64,000 nucleotides of DNA from Streptomyces barringtoniae (GCF_020819595.1 NZ_JAJHNP010000013.1:1-64000), one strand, 5' to 3'; counted from the first letter of the stretch, positions 30,463-39,377 are shown. Numbers and translations: made by a program. Notes: generated from the letters alone by a model not told the origin.

Positions 30463-31464
30463 TCAGGCGTCGACACTGTCCTTCGGAGCGGCTTGACCGT
30501 CCGTGTGCGCCGCCTCGACGGCGGCCTGTTTCCTGGTGGCCATCAGGCTGGTGACGGTCGTGACGACCAGGACCGCACAGATCACACCGAGCGAGACCGG
30601 GATGCTGATCTCGGGGACGTGGACGCCGGACTCGTGCAGGGCGTGCAGCACCAGCTTGACGCCGATGAAGCCGAGGATGACCGACAGGCCGTACGAGAGG
30701 TGGACCAGCTTCTTCAGCAGGCCGCCGATGAGGAAGTACAGCTGTCGCAGACCCATGAGGGCGAAGGCGTTGGCGGTGAAGACGATGTACGGGTCCTGGG
30801 TCAGACCGAAGATCGCGGGGATGGAGTCCAGGGCGAACAGGACGTCCGTGGTGCCGATGGCGAGCATCACGACCAGCATCGGAGTCATGGCCCGCTTGCC
30901 GTTCTGCCTGATCCACAGCTTGGTGCCGTGGTACCGGTCGGCCACACCGAACCTGCGCTCAGCGGCCTTCAGCAGCTTGTTCTCCTCGTACTCCTCGTCC
31001 TCCTCGTCCGTGCGCGCCTCCTGGATGAGCTTCCAGGCGGTCCAGATCAGGAAGGCGCCGAAAAGGTAGAAGACCCAGGAGAAGCTGGCGATGATCGCGG
31101 CTCCCGCGGCGATGAAGACGGCCCGCAGGAGCAGGGCTATGAGCACGCCGACGAGCAGGACGCGCTGCTGGTACCGGGCCGGCACCGCGAACTTCGCCAT
31201 GATCAGGACGAAGACGAAGAGGTTGTCGACGCTCAGCGACTTCTCGGTGATGAATCCCGCGAAGAACTCGCCGGCCGGCCGTCCGCCGCCGAAGACGAGG
31301 AGACCGAGGCCGAACAGCCCGGCCAGGGCGATCCAGACGACGGTCCAGATACCGGCTTCCTTGACCGACACCTCATGGGGCTTGCGCCCGATGAAGAAAT
31401 CGACCGCGATCAGGGCGGCGAGGCCCACGATGGTCAAGACCCACAGGGTCATGGAGACTTCCAC
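30463..31464 (-). CDS. terC: TerC/Alx-family metal exporter
   Basis: This 333-residue, about nine-TM protein has TerC acidic membrane motifs: LAALIAVDFFIGRK, TEKSLSVDNLFVFVLIM and GTTDVLFALDSIPAIFG. Family members (Alx, MntP-like TerC) export Mn2+ or protect metalated exported proteins. The start GTG 31464 has GCCGGAGG four bases upstream. The leader carries a yybP-ykoY manganese riboswitch able to mask that ribosome site, which supports a role in Mn2+ efflux. Confidence 0.93.
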   Translation of the reverse strand: MEVSMTLWVLTIVGLAALIAVDFFIGRKPHEVSVKEAGIWTVVWIALAGLFGLGLLVFGGGRPAGEFFAGFITEKSLSVDNLFVFVLIMAKFAVPARYQQRVLLVGVLIALLLRAVFIAAGAAIIASFSWVFYLFGAFLIWTAWKLIQEARTDEEDEEYEENKLLKAAERRFGVADRYHGTKLWIRQNGKRAMTPMLVVMLAIGTTDVLFALDSIPAIFGLTQDPYIVFTANAFALMGLRQLYFLIGGLLKKLVHLSYGLSVILGFIGVKLVLHALHESGVHVPEISIPVSLGVICAVLVVTTVTSLMATRKQAAVEAAHTDGQAAPKDSVDA

Positions 31465-31512
31465 TGCACCTCCGGCGTTACGTAACGGCAAACACGTCAG
31501 CGTCGTCGCTGC

Positions 31513-31607
31513 CGGAGGTCTCTTCCACCCGCGTCGGGCCGACGCCCCGGGACCGGAAACCGGTCCGTACTGACGGGTGCGCCGCAGTCAGGGAGTACTC
31601 CCCTCCG
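31513..31607 (-). promoter_or_regulatory. yybP-ykoY manganese riboswitch of terC
   Basis: On the minus strand CGGAGG (31607-31602, P1 5' strand) is followed by the diagnostic GGAGTA (31601-31596). The element ends with AAGAGA then CCTCCG (31518-31513, P1 3' strand), as in the family's GAGACC end. Internal hairpins are present, including GGACCGG-TTT-CCGGTCC. CCTCCGGC at 31518-31511 is exactly complementary to GCCGGAGG (31476-31469), the terC ribosome site. Formation of P1 with Mn2+ would free the ribosome site and turn translation on. Confidence 0.82.
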
Positions 31608-31686
31608 TACGGAAAACAGTACCCAATCACCAAGGAAAGGTAAAGAGAAAGGTAAAATAAAGACCAAGATACCTGGTCAGGACACT

Positions 31687-33777
31687 TTAACTGCGCTTGG
31701 TCCGGGCTCTCGCCACCTCGGTGAGCACCTGATGCACGACCTGGCTCCCGGCCGGCACCAGCGACGGCTCGTAGGTCCAGGCGTGCCCCACCCAGGGGTC
31801 GGCGAAGTGGTCGTCGGGCACCGGGGTGAGTCGCATCAGCGAACGCCACAGCGGATCGAGCAGGGGGCCGTAGGCGGCGGCGTCCTCGCGGTCCGCCACG
31901 AGAAGGAGGTGGACACCGACGTCGGGCCCCTCGTCGGCGAGATAGCGCAGCCGGGTGACCGCCCGGTCGTCGAAACCGTGCGGGAAGTCGTTGACGATCA
32001 GCAGCCGGCGCGCGGTGTCGACATCGGCCGGCAGCGATTCGGGCGCGCCGCCGCGCACCGCCATCTGCACCAGGTCGACCCGCCGGGTGAGCCGCTCCAG
32101 CATCTCCGTCACCCCGGCCGCGCCGGTCGCGGGTGGCGCGGCGAGCACCCCGGCCCGCGTGAGCGGGGCGAACGCCGCGGCCCCGGTGCCGGCCGGGTCG
32201 ATGATCTGCACGGCGAAGTCGCCGGCCGGATGCACGGCGAGCAGCCGCGCCGCGAGCGCCACCGCCGCCTCCATGGCCAGGTGCCGAAGTTCGGCGGAGT
32301 CGGGTGCGCCGCCGAACGCCGCCGGGCCGCTGTCGAACCACAGGCCGCGTTCCAGCGGCAGTCTGACCAGCAGGGGGATACGCAGCGACGCGCTCTCGGG
32401 CAGATGGAGGTCGCCGAGACGCAGGGCCATCGGCGGCTCGACGGGCACTCGGTAGCCGTGCCAGACGGGGTTGTCCCAGCGAGCATAGGCCGGCGGAAGC
32501 GCGGGCTCGACCACCTCGGACTCGGCGGTGAGCTGGGCGAGGTCACGGTCGAGGGCCACACGCGCCTGGTCCACCAGCTGCGTCCGGCGGACATGTGCCG
32601 CCTCGCGCGCGGCGTCGCCTGCGGCGCCGAGCCGACCGCGGGGGTCGGTGAGGGCCTGGTCGAGCTCCTTCTCCAGGCGGGAGTCGGCGAAGTCGACGGC
32701 GCTGCGGAACGCGGCGGTGGTGCGGGCCAGGTCCTCGAACATGCCCCAGACCTGGTTGTACAGCCGCTCCTCCATCGACCAGCCCACGGCGTCGCCCGCG
32801 ACGGGCGGCGCGGGCCGGCCGTCGTCGGCGGCCGGAGCCGCCGGGGGCGGTGTGCCGTGCGCGCGACGGCCGGGGTGCGTGTAGTCGACCCGGGTGCCGG
32901 AGTCTCGCGGAGCTGCGCCGGGCGCCTGGGTGTCGTACGGGTTCCGCGCGTCGTACGACGGTGCCGGCTCCGGCTGCTGGGCGAAGGAGGGCGTCGGCCC
33001 GGGCGTCCCGGAGGCGGTGGTGCCCCGGGACTCGGGCGCGGCGGCGTCGTACGGCCCTGGAGCCGGGGTGACGCGCGCGGCGGAGGCGGACGCGTCGTGC
33101 GGTGGGGCCGGAGAGGTGGCCTGCGATGGGGCCGTAGAGGCGTCCTGCGGCGGGCGAGCCGAAGCCTCGGGCGCTGACGGTGCGGAGGTCGGCGCCGGCA
33201 GCATGCGGGACAGGCCGTGGGCCGCCTCGCCGGAGGCCGCCGCCGCATGGGCGGCGGCCGCGACGTCGGCGGCCTCGCGCAGGCCCTGGTCGGCGAACAG
33301 TGCGGTGAGCCCGGCCGCGTATCCCTGGCCCACCGCACGCACCTTCCAGGCGCCCTGTCGACGGTACAACTCCAGGGCGAGCACGGCAGTCTCGCTGTCC
33401 AGGCCGGTGATGGTGTAGCAGGCGAGTTCGGTGCCGTCGAGGCTCTCGACCGTCGTGTGCGGGGCGGCGACGGCACCGAACCGGGGCGGTGTCCCCGCCC
33501 CGGTGGGCAGGGCGAGGAAGACGGCGACGCGGTGGACGGCCTCGGGCAGGGCGCCCAGGTCGACGGCGAGCCGGTGTCCGGTGGCGGCCCGCCGGGGCAC
33601 CTCGACTCCGGGCAGGGCGGGCGCGCCGGGGTGGGCCACCCACTGCGGACCGGGCACCGTGCCGTTCTCGTCGCCGAGCGTGGCTCCGGCCAGGACCGGC
33701 GCCCCGGCCGAGATCCGGATCGCCAGCCGGACCTCGGGCAGCGGGTGGTTCTGCCCCCGCACAAGCTCGGCCGTCAT
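31687..33777 (-). CDS. TerD-domain fusion protein
   Basis: This is a 696-residue cytoplasmic protein. Residues 1-185 are a TerD/TerZ-like calcium-binding fold (ATLGDENGT; LDGTELACYTITGLDSETAVLALELYRR in outline). About 195-325 is a Pro/Ala/Ser-rich linker. About 335-430 is charged helical, possibly coiled coil. The last 250 residues form an alpha/beta domain (LRLGDLHLPES; RRLLIVNDFPHGFDD; GVHLLLVADREDAA) that resembles a nucleotide-binding or FtsK-like fold but lacks a clear Walker A. It lies 63 bp after terD on the same strand, so the two likely work together in the Ter stress system. Confidence 0.8.
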   Translation of the reverse strand: MTAELVRGQNHPLPEVRLAIRISAGAPVLAGATLGDENGTVPGPQWVAHPGAPALPGVEVPRRAATGHRLAVDLGALPEAVHRVAVFLALPTGAGTPPRFGAVAAPHTTVESLDGTELACYTITGLDSETAVLALELYRRQGAWKVRAVGQGYAAGLTALFADQGLREAADVAAAAHAAAASGEAAHGLSRMLPAPTSAPSAPEASARPPQDASTAPSQATSPAPPHDASASAARVTPAPGPYDAAAPESRGTTASGTPGPTPSFAQQPEPAPSYDARNPYDTQAPGAAPRDSGTRVDYTHPGRRAHGTPPPAAPAADDGRPAPPVAGDAVGWSMEERLYNQVWGMFEDLARTTAAFRSAVDFADSRLEKELDQALTDPRGRLGAAGDAAREAAHVRRTQLVDQARVALDRDLAQLTAESEVVEPALPPAYARWDNPVWHGYRVPVEPPMALRLGDLHLPESASLRIPLLVRLPLERGLWFDSGPAAFGGAPDSAELRHLAMEAAVALAARLLAVHPAGDFAVQIIDPAGTGAAAFAPLTRAGVLAAPPATGAAGVTEMLERLTRRVDLVQMAVRGGAPESLPADVDTARRLLIVNDFPHGFDDRAVTRLRYLADEGPDVGVHLLLVADREDAAAYGPLLDPLWRSLMRLTPVPDDHFADPWVGHAWTYEPSLVPAGSQVVHQVLTEVARARTKRS

Positions 33778-33840
33778 CGCCGTCGCCCCCCGTGTGTCGT
33801 TGTCGTTCTGTCGTGCGCCCCGCCGGTCGAGCAGGCGGCC

Positions 33841-34419
33841 CTACAGGTGCTGCTGGATCGTCGGCATCAGGTCCTGGAACGTACGGCCGTAGGCCGGGGC
33901 GCCCAGCGCGGTCATCGTCCAGCCCGAACCCGCGCGGTGCACCTTCGCCATGATCTGCGCGGTGTAGTCGCCGCCGCCGTCCAGCGTGTAGCGGGCCAGC
34001 TCCTGGCCGTTGGTCTCGTCCACGAGACGGCAGAACGCGTTCTGCACCTCCTGGAAGGTCTGTCCCGTGAAGGAGTTCACGGTGAAGATGATCTGGTCGA
34101 TGTGGACCGGAACGCGCTGCAGGTCCACGAGGATCGCCTCGTCGTCACCGCCCTGCCCGACGCCGCCGACGAGGTTGTCGCCGGTGTGGCGGACGGAACC
34201 GTCGTCGCTCACCAGGTGGCGGAAGAAGACGACATCGACCGGCTGGTTCTCGGCGAAGAGGACGGCCGACGCGTCCAGGTCGATCTCGCGCGTGCGGGAG
34301 CCGAACAGACCGCGCCGCTTCGCCGCCTGCCAGCCGAGCCCCATGCGGACCGCGGTCAGGGTGGCCCCGTCCTTCTTCTCCAGGCTGATGGCCTGACCCT
34401 TGCTCAAGTTGACGGACAC
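33841..34419 (-). CDS. terD: tellurium resistance / stress protein TerD
   Basis: This 192-residue protein has the full TerD fold: VNLSKGQAISLEKKDG at the start, EIDLDASAVLF, the Ca2+-binding region GDNLVGGVGQGGDDEAILVDL and FQEVQNAFCRLVDE. The start is GTG 34419 with GAGAGGGG about 8 bases upstream. TerD proteins are associated with tellurite, oxidative and phage resistance; mechanism unsettled. Its promoter has the DNA-damage motif. The TerD-fusion gene follows. Confidence 0.93.
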   Translation of the reverse strand: MSVNLSKGQAISLEKKDGATLTAVRMGLGWQAAKRRGLFGSRTREIDLDASAVLFAENQPVDVVFFRHLVSDDGSVRHTGDNLVGGVGQGGDDEAILVDLQRVPVHIDQIIFTVNSFTGQTFQEVQNAFCRLVDETNGQELARYTLDGGGDYTAQIMAKVHRAGSGWTMTALGAPAYGRTFQDLMPTIQQHL

Positions 34420-34474
34420 CGCTGAATCCCCTCTCGAAGGTCCCCTGTTGCCGCGCAGTGCGCGGTTGTCCAGA

Positions 34475-34497
34475 ACCCTACGCAGAGGCACCGACAG
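34475..34497 (-). promoter_or_regulatory. DNA-damage-type promoter of terD
   Basis: On the minus strand CTGTCGGTG (34497-34489), then 8 bp, then TAGGGT (34480-34475). It differs from the PafBC/RecA-NDp consensus only in the weakly conserved first base. The predicted leader is about 49 nt. Confidence 0.6.
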
Positions 34498-34575
34498 TGC
34501 CGAACCCCGGCCCGCGCTTTGTGTCGGTGTTGCAACACTTGGCGCATATACCGAGGTCCGGCAGGGTGGCGGGGC

Positions 34576-36723
34576 TCAGGCGAGACCGGCTTCCCGCATC
34601 TGGCGCAGCTCCTTCTTCATCTCCGAGACCTCGTCGCGCAGCCGGGCCGCGATCTCGAACTGCAGCTCCGCGGCGGCGGCGCGCATGCGCTCGGTCATCT
34701 CCTCGATCTGCTCGGCGAGTTCGGCCGCCGGACGGTCCGTGGGCACCATGGCCGCCGCTTTGCCCTTGGCGGACTTGCCGGCCTTCGCGCCCTTGGCCGT
34801 CTTGTCGCCCAGCGACGGTACGGGTGCCTTGGCACCCTTGCCGTCCTTCGACTTGCGGTAGCCGCTGCCGAGGAGCTGCTCGGTGTCGACCTCCTCGCGG
34901 GCGATCTGCGCGACGATGTCGTTGATCTTCTTGCGCAGCGGCTGGGGGTCGATGCCGTTCGCCTTGTTGTACGCGACCTGCTTCTCCCGGCGGCGGTTGG
35001 TCTCCTCGATGGCCTTCTCCATCGCCGGGGTGATCTTGTCGGCGTACATGTGGACCTGGCCGGAGACGTTACGGGCCGCGCGGCCGATGGTCTGGATCAG
35101 CGAGGTGCCCGAGCGCAGGAAGCCCTCCTTGTCGGCGTCCAGGATCGCCACCAGGGACACCTCGGGCAGGTCGAGGCCCTCCCGCAGGAGGTTGATGCCG
35201 ACCAGGACGTCGTACTCACCGGAGCGAAGCTCGCGCAGCAGCTCGACGCGGCGCAGGGTGTCGACGTCGCTGTGCAGATAGCGCACCTGGATGCCGAGTT
35301 CCAGGAAGTAGTCGGTGAGGTCCTCGGCCATCTTCTTGGTGAGCGTGGTGACGAGGACGCGCTCGTCCTTCTCGGTGCGCTTGCGGATCTCGTGCACCAG
35401 GTCGTCGATCTGGCCCTCGGTGGGCTTGACGACGACCTCGGGGTCGACGAGGCCGGTGGGGCGGATGATCTGCTCGACGACGCCGTCCCCGCGGGAGAGC
35501 TCGTACTGGCCGGGAGTCGCCGACAGGTACACGGTCTGGCCGATTCGCTCCTGGAACTCCTCCCACTTCAGCGGGCGGTTGTCCAGCGCGGAAGGCAGGC
35601 GGAAGCCGTGGTCCACGAGGGTGCGCTTGCGGGAGGCGTCGCCCTCGTACATGGCGCCGATCTGCGGGACGGTGACGTGCGACTCGTCGATGACGAGCAG
35701 GAAGTCGTCCGGGAAGTAGTCCAGCAGGGTGTTGGGCGGGGAGCCGGGCGAGCGGCCGTCGAAGTGCATCGAGTAGTTCTCGACGCCGGAGCAGGTGCCG
35801 ATCTGGCGGAGCATCTCGATGTCGTACGTGGTGCGCATCCGCAGACGCTGGGCCTCCAGGAGCTTGCCCTGCTTCTCCAGCTCGGCCAGGCGCTCCCCCA
35901 GCTCCTTCTCGATGTCGTTGACGGCCCGCTCCATGCGCTCGGGGCCGGCGACGTAGTGGGAGGCGGGGAAGACGTACAGCTGCTGGTCGTCGCTGATGAT
36001 CTCGCCGGTGAGCGGGTGGAGCGTGGACAGTGCCTCGATCTCGTCGCCGAACATCTCGATGCGGACGGCCAGCTCCTCGTAGACCGGGAAGATCTCGATG
36101 GTGTCGCCGCGGACCCGGAAGGTGCCGCGGCTGAAGGCCACGTCGTTGCGCGTGTACTGGATGTCGACGAAGCGACGCAGCAGCTCGTCCCGGTCGATCT
36201 CGTCGCCGACCCTGAGGGGGACCATCCGGTCCACGTACTCCTGCGGAGTACCGAGGCCGTAGATGCAGGACACCGAGGCGACCACGATGACGTCGCGGCG
36301 GGTGAGCAGCGAGTTCGTCGCCGAATGCCGCAGCCGCTCCACCTCCTCGTTGATCGAGGAGTCCTTCTCGATGTAGGTATCGGACTGCGGGACGTAGGCC
36401 TCGGGCTGGTAGTAGTCGTAGTACGAGACGAAGTATTCGACCGCGTTGTTCGGCAGGAGCTCGCGGAACTCGTTGGCCAGCTGGGCGGCCAGCGTCTTGT
36501 TCGGCGCCATCACGAGCGTGGGGCGCTGGAGCTTCTCGATCATCCACGCCGTGGTGGCGGACTTGCCGGTGCCGGTCGCGCCCAGCAGGACGACGTCCTT
36601 CTCACCGGCCTCGATGCGCTTGGCGAGGTCGGTGATGGCCGTCGGCTGGTCGCCGCTGGGCTGGTAGGGGCTGACGACCTCGAAGGGCGCCACCGTGCGT
36701 TCGATGTGGGAAACGGGCCGCAT
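34576..36723 (-). CDS. uvrB: excinuclease ABC subunit UvrB
   Basis: This is the 715-residue helicase-like core of nucleotide-excision repair. It has Walker A LLGATGTGKSATTAW, the beta-hairpin YYDYYQPEAYVPQSDTYIEKD, DEAD-type VIDESHVTVPQI, motif VI QTIGRAARNVSGQVHMYADK and a C-terminal UVR motif (ELQFEIAARLRDEVSEMKKELRQM) that binds UvrC. A Lys/Ala/Gly-rich linker (about residues 620-660) precedes the UVR motif. The ATG at 36723 lies at the predicted transcription start, so the mRNA is probably leaderless. Confidence 0.97.
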   Translation of the reverse strand: MRPVSHIERTVAPFEVVSPYQPSGDQPTAITDLAKRIEAGEKDVVLLGATGTGKSATTAWMIEKLQRPTLVMAPNKTLAAQLANEFRELLPNNAVEYFVSYYDYYQPEAYVPQSDTYIEKDSSINEEVERLRHSATNSLLTRRDVIVVASVSCIYGLGTPQEYVDRMVPLRVGDEIDRDELLRRFVDIQYTRNDVAFSRGTFRVRGDTIEIFPVYEELAVRIEMFGDEIEALSTLHPLTGEIISDDQQLYVFPASHYVAGPERMERAVNDIEKELGERLAELEKQGKLLEAQRLRMRTTYDIEMLRQIGTCSGVENYSMHFDGRSPGSPPNTLLDYFPDDFLLVIDESHVTVPQIGAMYEGDASRKRTLVDHGFRLPSALDNRPLKWEEFQERIGQTVYLSATPGQYELSRGDGVVEQIIRPTGLVDPEVVVKPTEGQIDDLVHEIRKRTEKDERVLVTTLTKKMAEDLTDYFLELGIQVRYLHSDVDTLRRVELLRELRSGEYDVLVGINLLREGLDLPEVSLVAILDADKEGFLRSGTSLIQTIGRAARNVSGQVHMYADKITPAMEKAIEETNRRREKQVAYNKANGIDPQPLRKKINDIVAQIAREEVDTEQLLGSGYRKSKDGKGAKAPVPSLGDKTAKGAKAGKSAKGKAAAMVPTDRPAAELAEQIEEMTERMRAAAAELQFEIAARLRDEVSEMKKELRQMREAGLA

Positions 36724-36730
36724 GTCATCC

Positions 36731-36753
36731 ACCGTACGACCCCGCACTGACAA
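36731..36753 (-). promoter_or_regulatory. DNA-damage-type promoter of uvrB
   Basis: On the minus strand TTGTCAGTG (36753-36745), then 8 bp, then TACGGT (36736-36731). Exact PafBC/RecA-NDp match. The -10 ends 8 bp before the ATG, which implies leaderless translation. Confidence 0.75.
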
Positions 36754-36763
36754 CGGGGTCGGA

Positions 36764-37630
36764 TCAGCGGTTCTGCGGGGTCCGGGAGACTGGGTGCTCG
36801 GGCCGGTGCCCCTGGTGGACGGCAGGACGCCGGTTCGGTTGGGAGGCGACGGCGGAGGCCGGGACACCCGGTTTGTGCTCGACGGGCCCGGGGACCGGCC
36901 GGCCCATGATCATCAGTGGGTCGAAGACCACCACGACGCCCGCGAGGAGCAGGAAGGCGAGCGGACCGATCAGCATGGGTGCGAGCACGGACGGCTCCGA
37001 CGCTCCTCCGGCGGTGTGAGAGGTGCCGTCGAGGTGGACGCCGAGGGCGGCCATGCCCGTGTAGTGCATGCCGCTGACCGCGAGCCCCATGACGAGGCTC
37101 GCCCCCACGCTCCACATGAAGCCCCGGACGCGTCCGGCGGCCCACAGTGCGGCGGTGGCGGCCACGACCGCTATGACGACGGAGGCGGCGACTGTGTAGG
37201 TGTTGTAGGTGAACCGCCCGTGGAAGTGCACGCCGGCCATGCCGAGGTAGTGCATCGACGCGACGCCCAGACCAGTGATCGTGCCGCCGGTGAACAGCGC
37301 GGTGCCGGTGGCGCCCCGGTATCCGACGATGAAGATCCCGACGCCGACCATGACGATGGCGAGTCCGAGGCTTGCGTAGGTGATCGGCTTGTCGTAGTGG
37401 ATCGGCGTCTCCTTGATGGCGAAGCCCATCATGGCGACGAAGTGCATGGTCCAGATGCCGGAGCCGATCGCGGCCGCCCCGAGGGCCAGCCAGGCTGGCC
37501 GCCGGGAGTGCGTGACCAGCAGGGACCGGGTGGTGCAGCGCAGGCCGAGGGCGCCGCCGAGGCAGGCCATCAGATAGGCCACCAACGGGGTGACGGCCCC
37601 GTAGCTGAATCCGTCGACCGTGCCTTGCAT
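36764..37630 (-). CDS. MHYT-domain membrane sensor protein
   Basis: This 288-residue protein has about seven TM helices with three repeats of the MHYT signature: IWTMHFVAMMGF, VASMHYLGMAGVHF and AVSGMHYTGMAALG. MHYT domains are thought to sense gases (O2, CO or NO) through a copper site. Here the domain stands alone with no GGDEF, EAL or kinase output, only a polar C-terminal tail of about 50 residues. The start chosen is ATG 37630. Confidence 0.85.
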   Translation of the reverse strand: MQGTVDGFSYGAVTPLVAYLMACLGGALGLRCTTRSLLVTHSRRPAWLALGAAAIGSGIWTMHFVAMMGFAIKETPIHYDKPITYASLGLAIVMVGVGIFIVGYRGATGTALFTGGTITGLGVASMHYLGMAGVHFHGRFTYNTYTVAASVVIAVVAATAALWAAGRVRGFMWSVGASLVMGLAVSGMHYTGMAALGVHLDGTSHTAGGASEPSVLAPMLIGPLAFLLLAGVVVVFDPLMIMGRPVPGPVEHKPGVPASAVASQPNRRPAVHQGHRPEHPVSRTPQNR

Positions 37631-37911
37631 CCGCGGCTGCCCTTCCGCCCACTTGCGTCCCGGAATCCTTGAAATGTCCCCCCGGCCCAGGACCGCCGGG
37701 GCGGTCAGGCTTGTCGCAGAGAGTATGACCCCCACCAGAATGGTCGAACGATTTTCCGGCAAAGAAACACGGCCTTGCCGCAGTTGTGCGGCACCGGTGA
37801 CGGGACTTGGGACACATCCACTTGGTTTGTGGGTGTTGTGCGCCCGAGTGCCGCTGACCGTCTGCTGTCACTGTGGTTGCTGTCTGTGTTCGCTCGACGC
37901 AAGGAGTCTGC

Positions 37912-38781
37912 ATGCACGCGCGCGTAGTGGCCGCCACGGTCGTCGCGATCCTGGGGACGGCGGTCCTGCTGAGCCCCGGCTCCGACGCCCGGGCCGGCGA
38001 TGCCGGCGAGCCCACGGTGATCGCTCACCGGGGCGCCTCCGCCTACGCTCCCGAGAACACGCTGGCCTCGATCGACAAGGCCGCGAAACTGGGCTTCTCC
38101 TGGGTCGAGAACGACGTCCAGCGCACCAAGGACGGCAAGCTGGTCGTCATCCACGACGACAGCCTGCAGCGCACCACGAACGTCGAACAGGTCTTCCCCG
38201 GCCGGGCGCCGTGGAAGGTGAAGGACTTCACCGCGGCCGAGATCGCCCGGCTGGACGCGGGCAGCTGGTACTCCCCCGCCTACGCGGGCACGCGCGTGCC
38301 GACGCTGCAGCAGTACATGCGCCGGGTCGAGCACAACCACGAGAAGCTGCTCCTGGAGATCAAGAACCCCGAGCTGTATCCGGGCATCGAGCAGCAGACC
38401 CTGAAGCTCCTCGGGAACGAGGGCTGGCTGGACCACAAGCACCTGGGCCGGCTGATCGTGCAGAGCTTCAGCGCCGACAGCATCCGGACCGTGCACAAGA
38501 TGAAGCCCGCGATCACCACCGCCTACCTCGGGTCACCCACCGCGGCGCAGCTGCACCAATACGCGCGCTTCACCGATCTCGTCAACCCCTCGTACGGCTC
38601 GCTCTCCAAGGCGTACGTCGCAGCCGTGCACACCTTCGACGGACCGCACGGCAAGCCGCTCCGGGTGTTCGCCTGGACGGTGAACGACGCGGCCACCGCA
38701 TGCAAGGTCGCGGGCTACGACGTGGACGGGATCATCACCAACAAACCCGACGTCGTGCGGACGGCGCTCGGCTCGGACTGA
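37912..38781 (+). CDS. secreted glycerophosphodiester phosphodiesterase
   Basis: This 289-residue enzyme has an N-terminal signal peptide (residues 1-28) and the GDPD TIM barrel: catalytic IAHRGASAYAPENTLASI, metal ligands in WVENDVQRTKDGKLVVIHDD and LLEIKNPELYPG. It hydrolyses glycerophosphodiesters (deacylated lipids or teichoic-acid parts) outside the membrane. The ATG at 37912 follows AAGGAGTCTGC. The C-terminal IITNKPDVVR is also typical. Confidence 0.92.
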   Translation: MHARVVAATVVAILGTAVLLSPGSDARAGDAGEPTVIAHRGASAYAPENTLASIDKAAKLGFSWVENDVQRTKDGKLVVIHDDSLQRTTNVEQVFPGRAPWKVKDFTAAEIARLDAGSWYSPAYAGTRVPTLQQYMRRVEHNHEKLLLEIKNPELYPGIEQQTLKLLGNEGWLDHKHLGRLIVQSFSADSIRTVHKMKPAITTAYLGSPTAAQLHQYARFTDLVNPSYGSLSKAYVAAVHTFDGPHGKPLRVFAWTVNDAATACKVAGYDVDGIITNKPDVVRTALGSD

Positions 38782-38793
38782 GCGCGGGGGGCA

Positions 38794-38816
38794 TTGTCAG
38801 TGGCGGGCCGTACCGT
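38794..38816 (+). promoter_or_regulatory. DNA-damage-type promoter of ogt
   Basis: TTGTCAGTG (38794-38802), then 8 bp, then TACCGT (38811-38816). Exact PafBC/RecA-NDp match, with the start site falling at the ogt ATG (38823). Confidence 0.75.
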
Positions 38817-38822
38817 GGGCGC

Positions 38823-39377
38823 ATGGACAGCCATGGGCAGGATGAGCAGCGGGTCGTGTGGGCCTTGGTCGGCACGGACATCGGGCCGCTGATGCTGGCG
38901 GCGACCCGTGACGGCCTGGTCAACGTCGTCTTCCACGCCACGGACGCGGTGCGCGACCGCGCCCTGGAGCGGCTGGTGGCCCGGCTGGGCGCGGCTGCCG
39001 TGGAGGATCCCGACTCGCCGCTGCTGGCGGAGGCGATACGCCAGCTGCGGGACTACTTCGCGGGCGAGCGGCACGACTTCGACCTGCCGCTGGACTGGTC
39101 GCTGATCTCGGGCTTCAACCGGCAGGTGCTGCGCGAGCTGGCGACCGGTGTGCCGTACGGCACGGTGGTGGGGTACGGCGATCTCGCCGGGCGGGTCGGG
39201 CAGCCCGGCGGGGCGCAGGCGGTCGGCGCGGCCATGGGTGCCAATCCGCTGCCGGTGGTCGTTCCGTGTCACCGCGTGGTGGAGAGTGACGGCGGGATCG
39301 GCGGCTTCGGGGGCGGGCTGGAGACCAAGCGGAAGCTGCTCGCCCTGGAGGGTGTGCTGCCCGAGCCGCTGTTCTGA
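38823..39377 (+). CDS. ogt: methylated-DNA--[protein]-cysteine S-methyltransferase
   Basis: This 184-residue suicide repair protein removes O6-alkyl groups from guanine. It has the active-site motif PLPVVVPCHRVVESDG (acceptor Cys), the HTH/arginine-finger region GTVVGYGDLAGRVGQPGGAQAVGAAMGANP and the C-terminal GIGGFGGGLETKRKLLALEG. It has an N-terminal ribonuclease-like domain as in Ogt. The -10 box ends 6 bp before the ATG, so it is leaderless and probably induced by DNA damage. Confidence 0.95.
   Translation: MDSHGQDEQRVVWALVGTDIGPLMLAATRDGLVNVVFHATDAVRDRALERLVARLGAAAVEDPDSPLLAEAIRQLRDYFAGERHDFDLPLDWSLISGFNRQVLRELATGVPYGTVVGYGDLAGRVGQPGGAQAVGAAMGANPLPVVVPCHRVVESDGGIGGFGGGLETKRKLLALEGVLPEPLF

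Noticed and set aside
34519..36750. 743-codon plus-strand open frame
   Set aside because: Antisense to uvrB.
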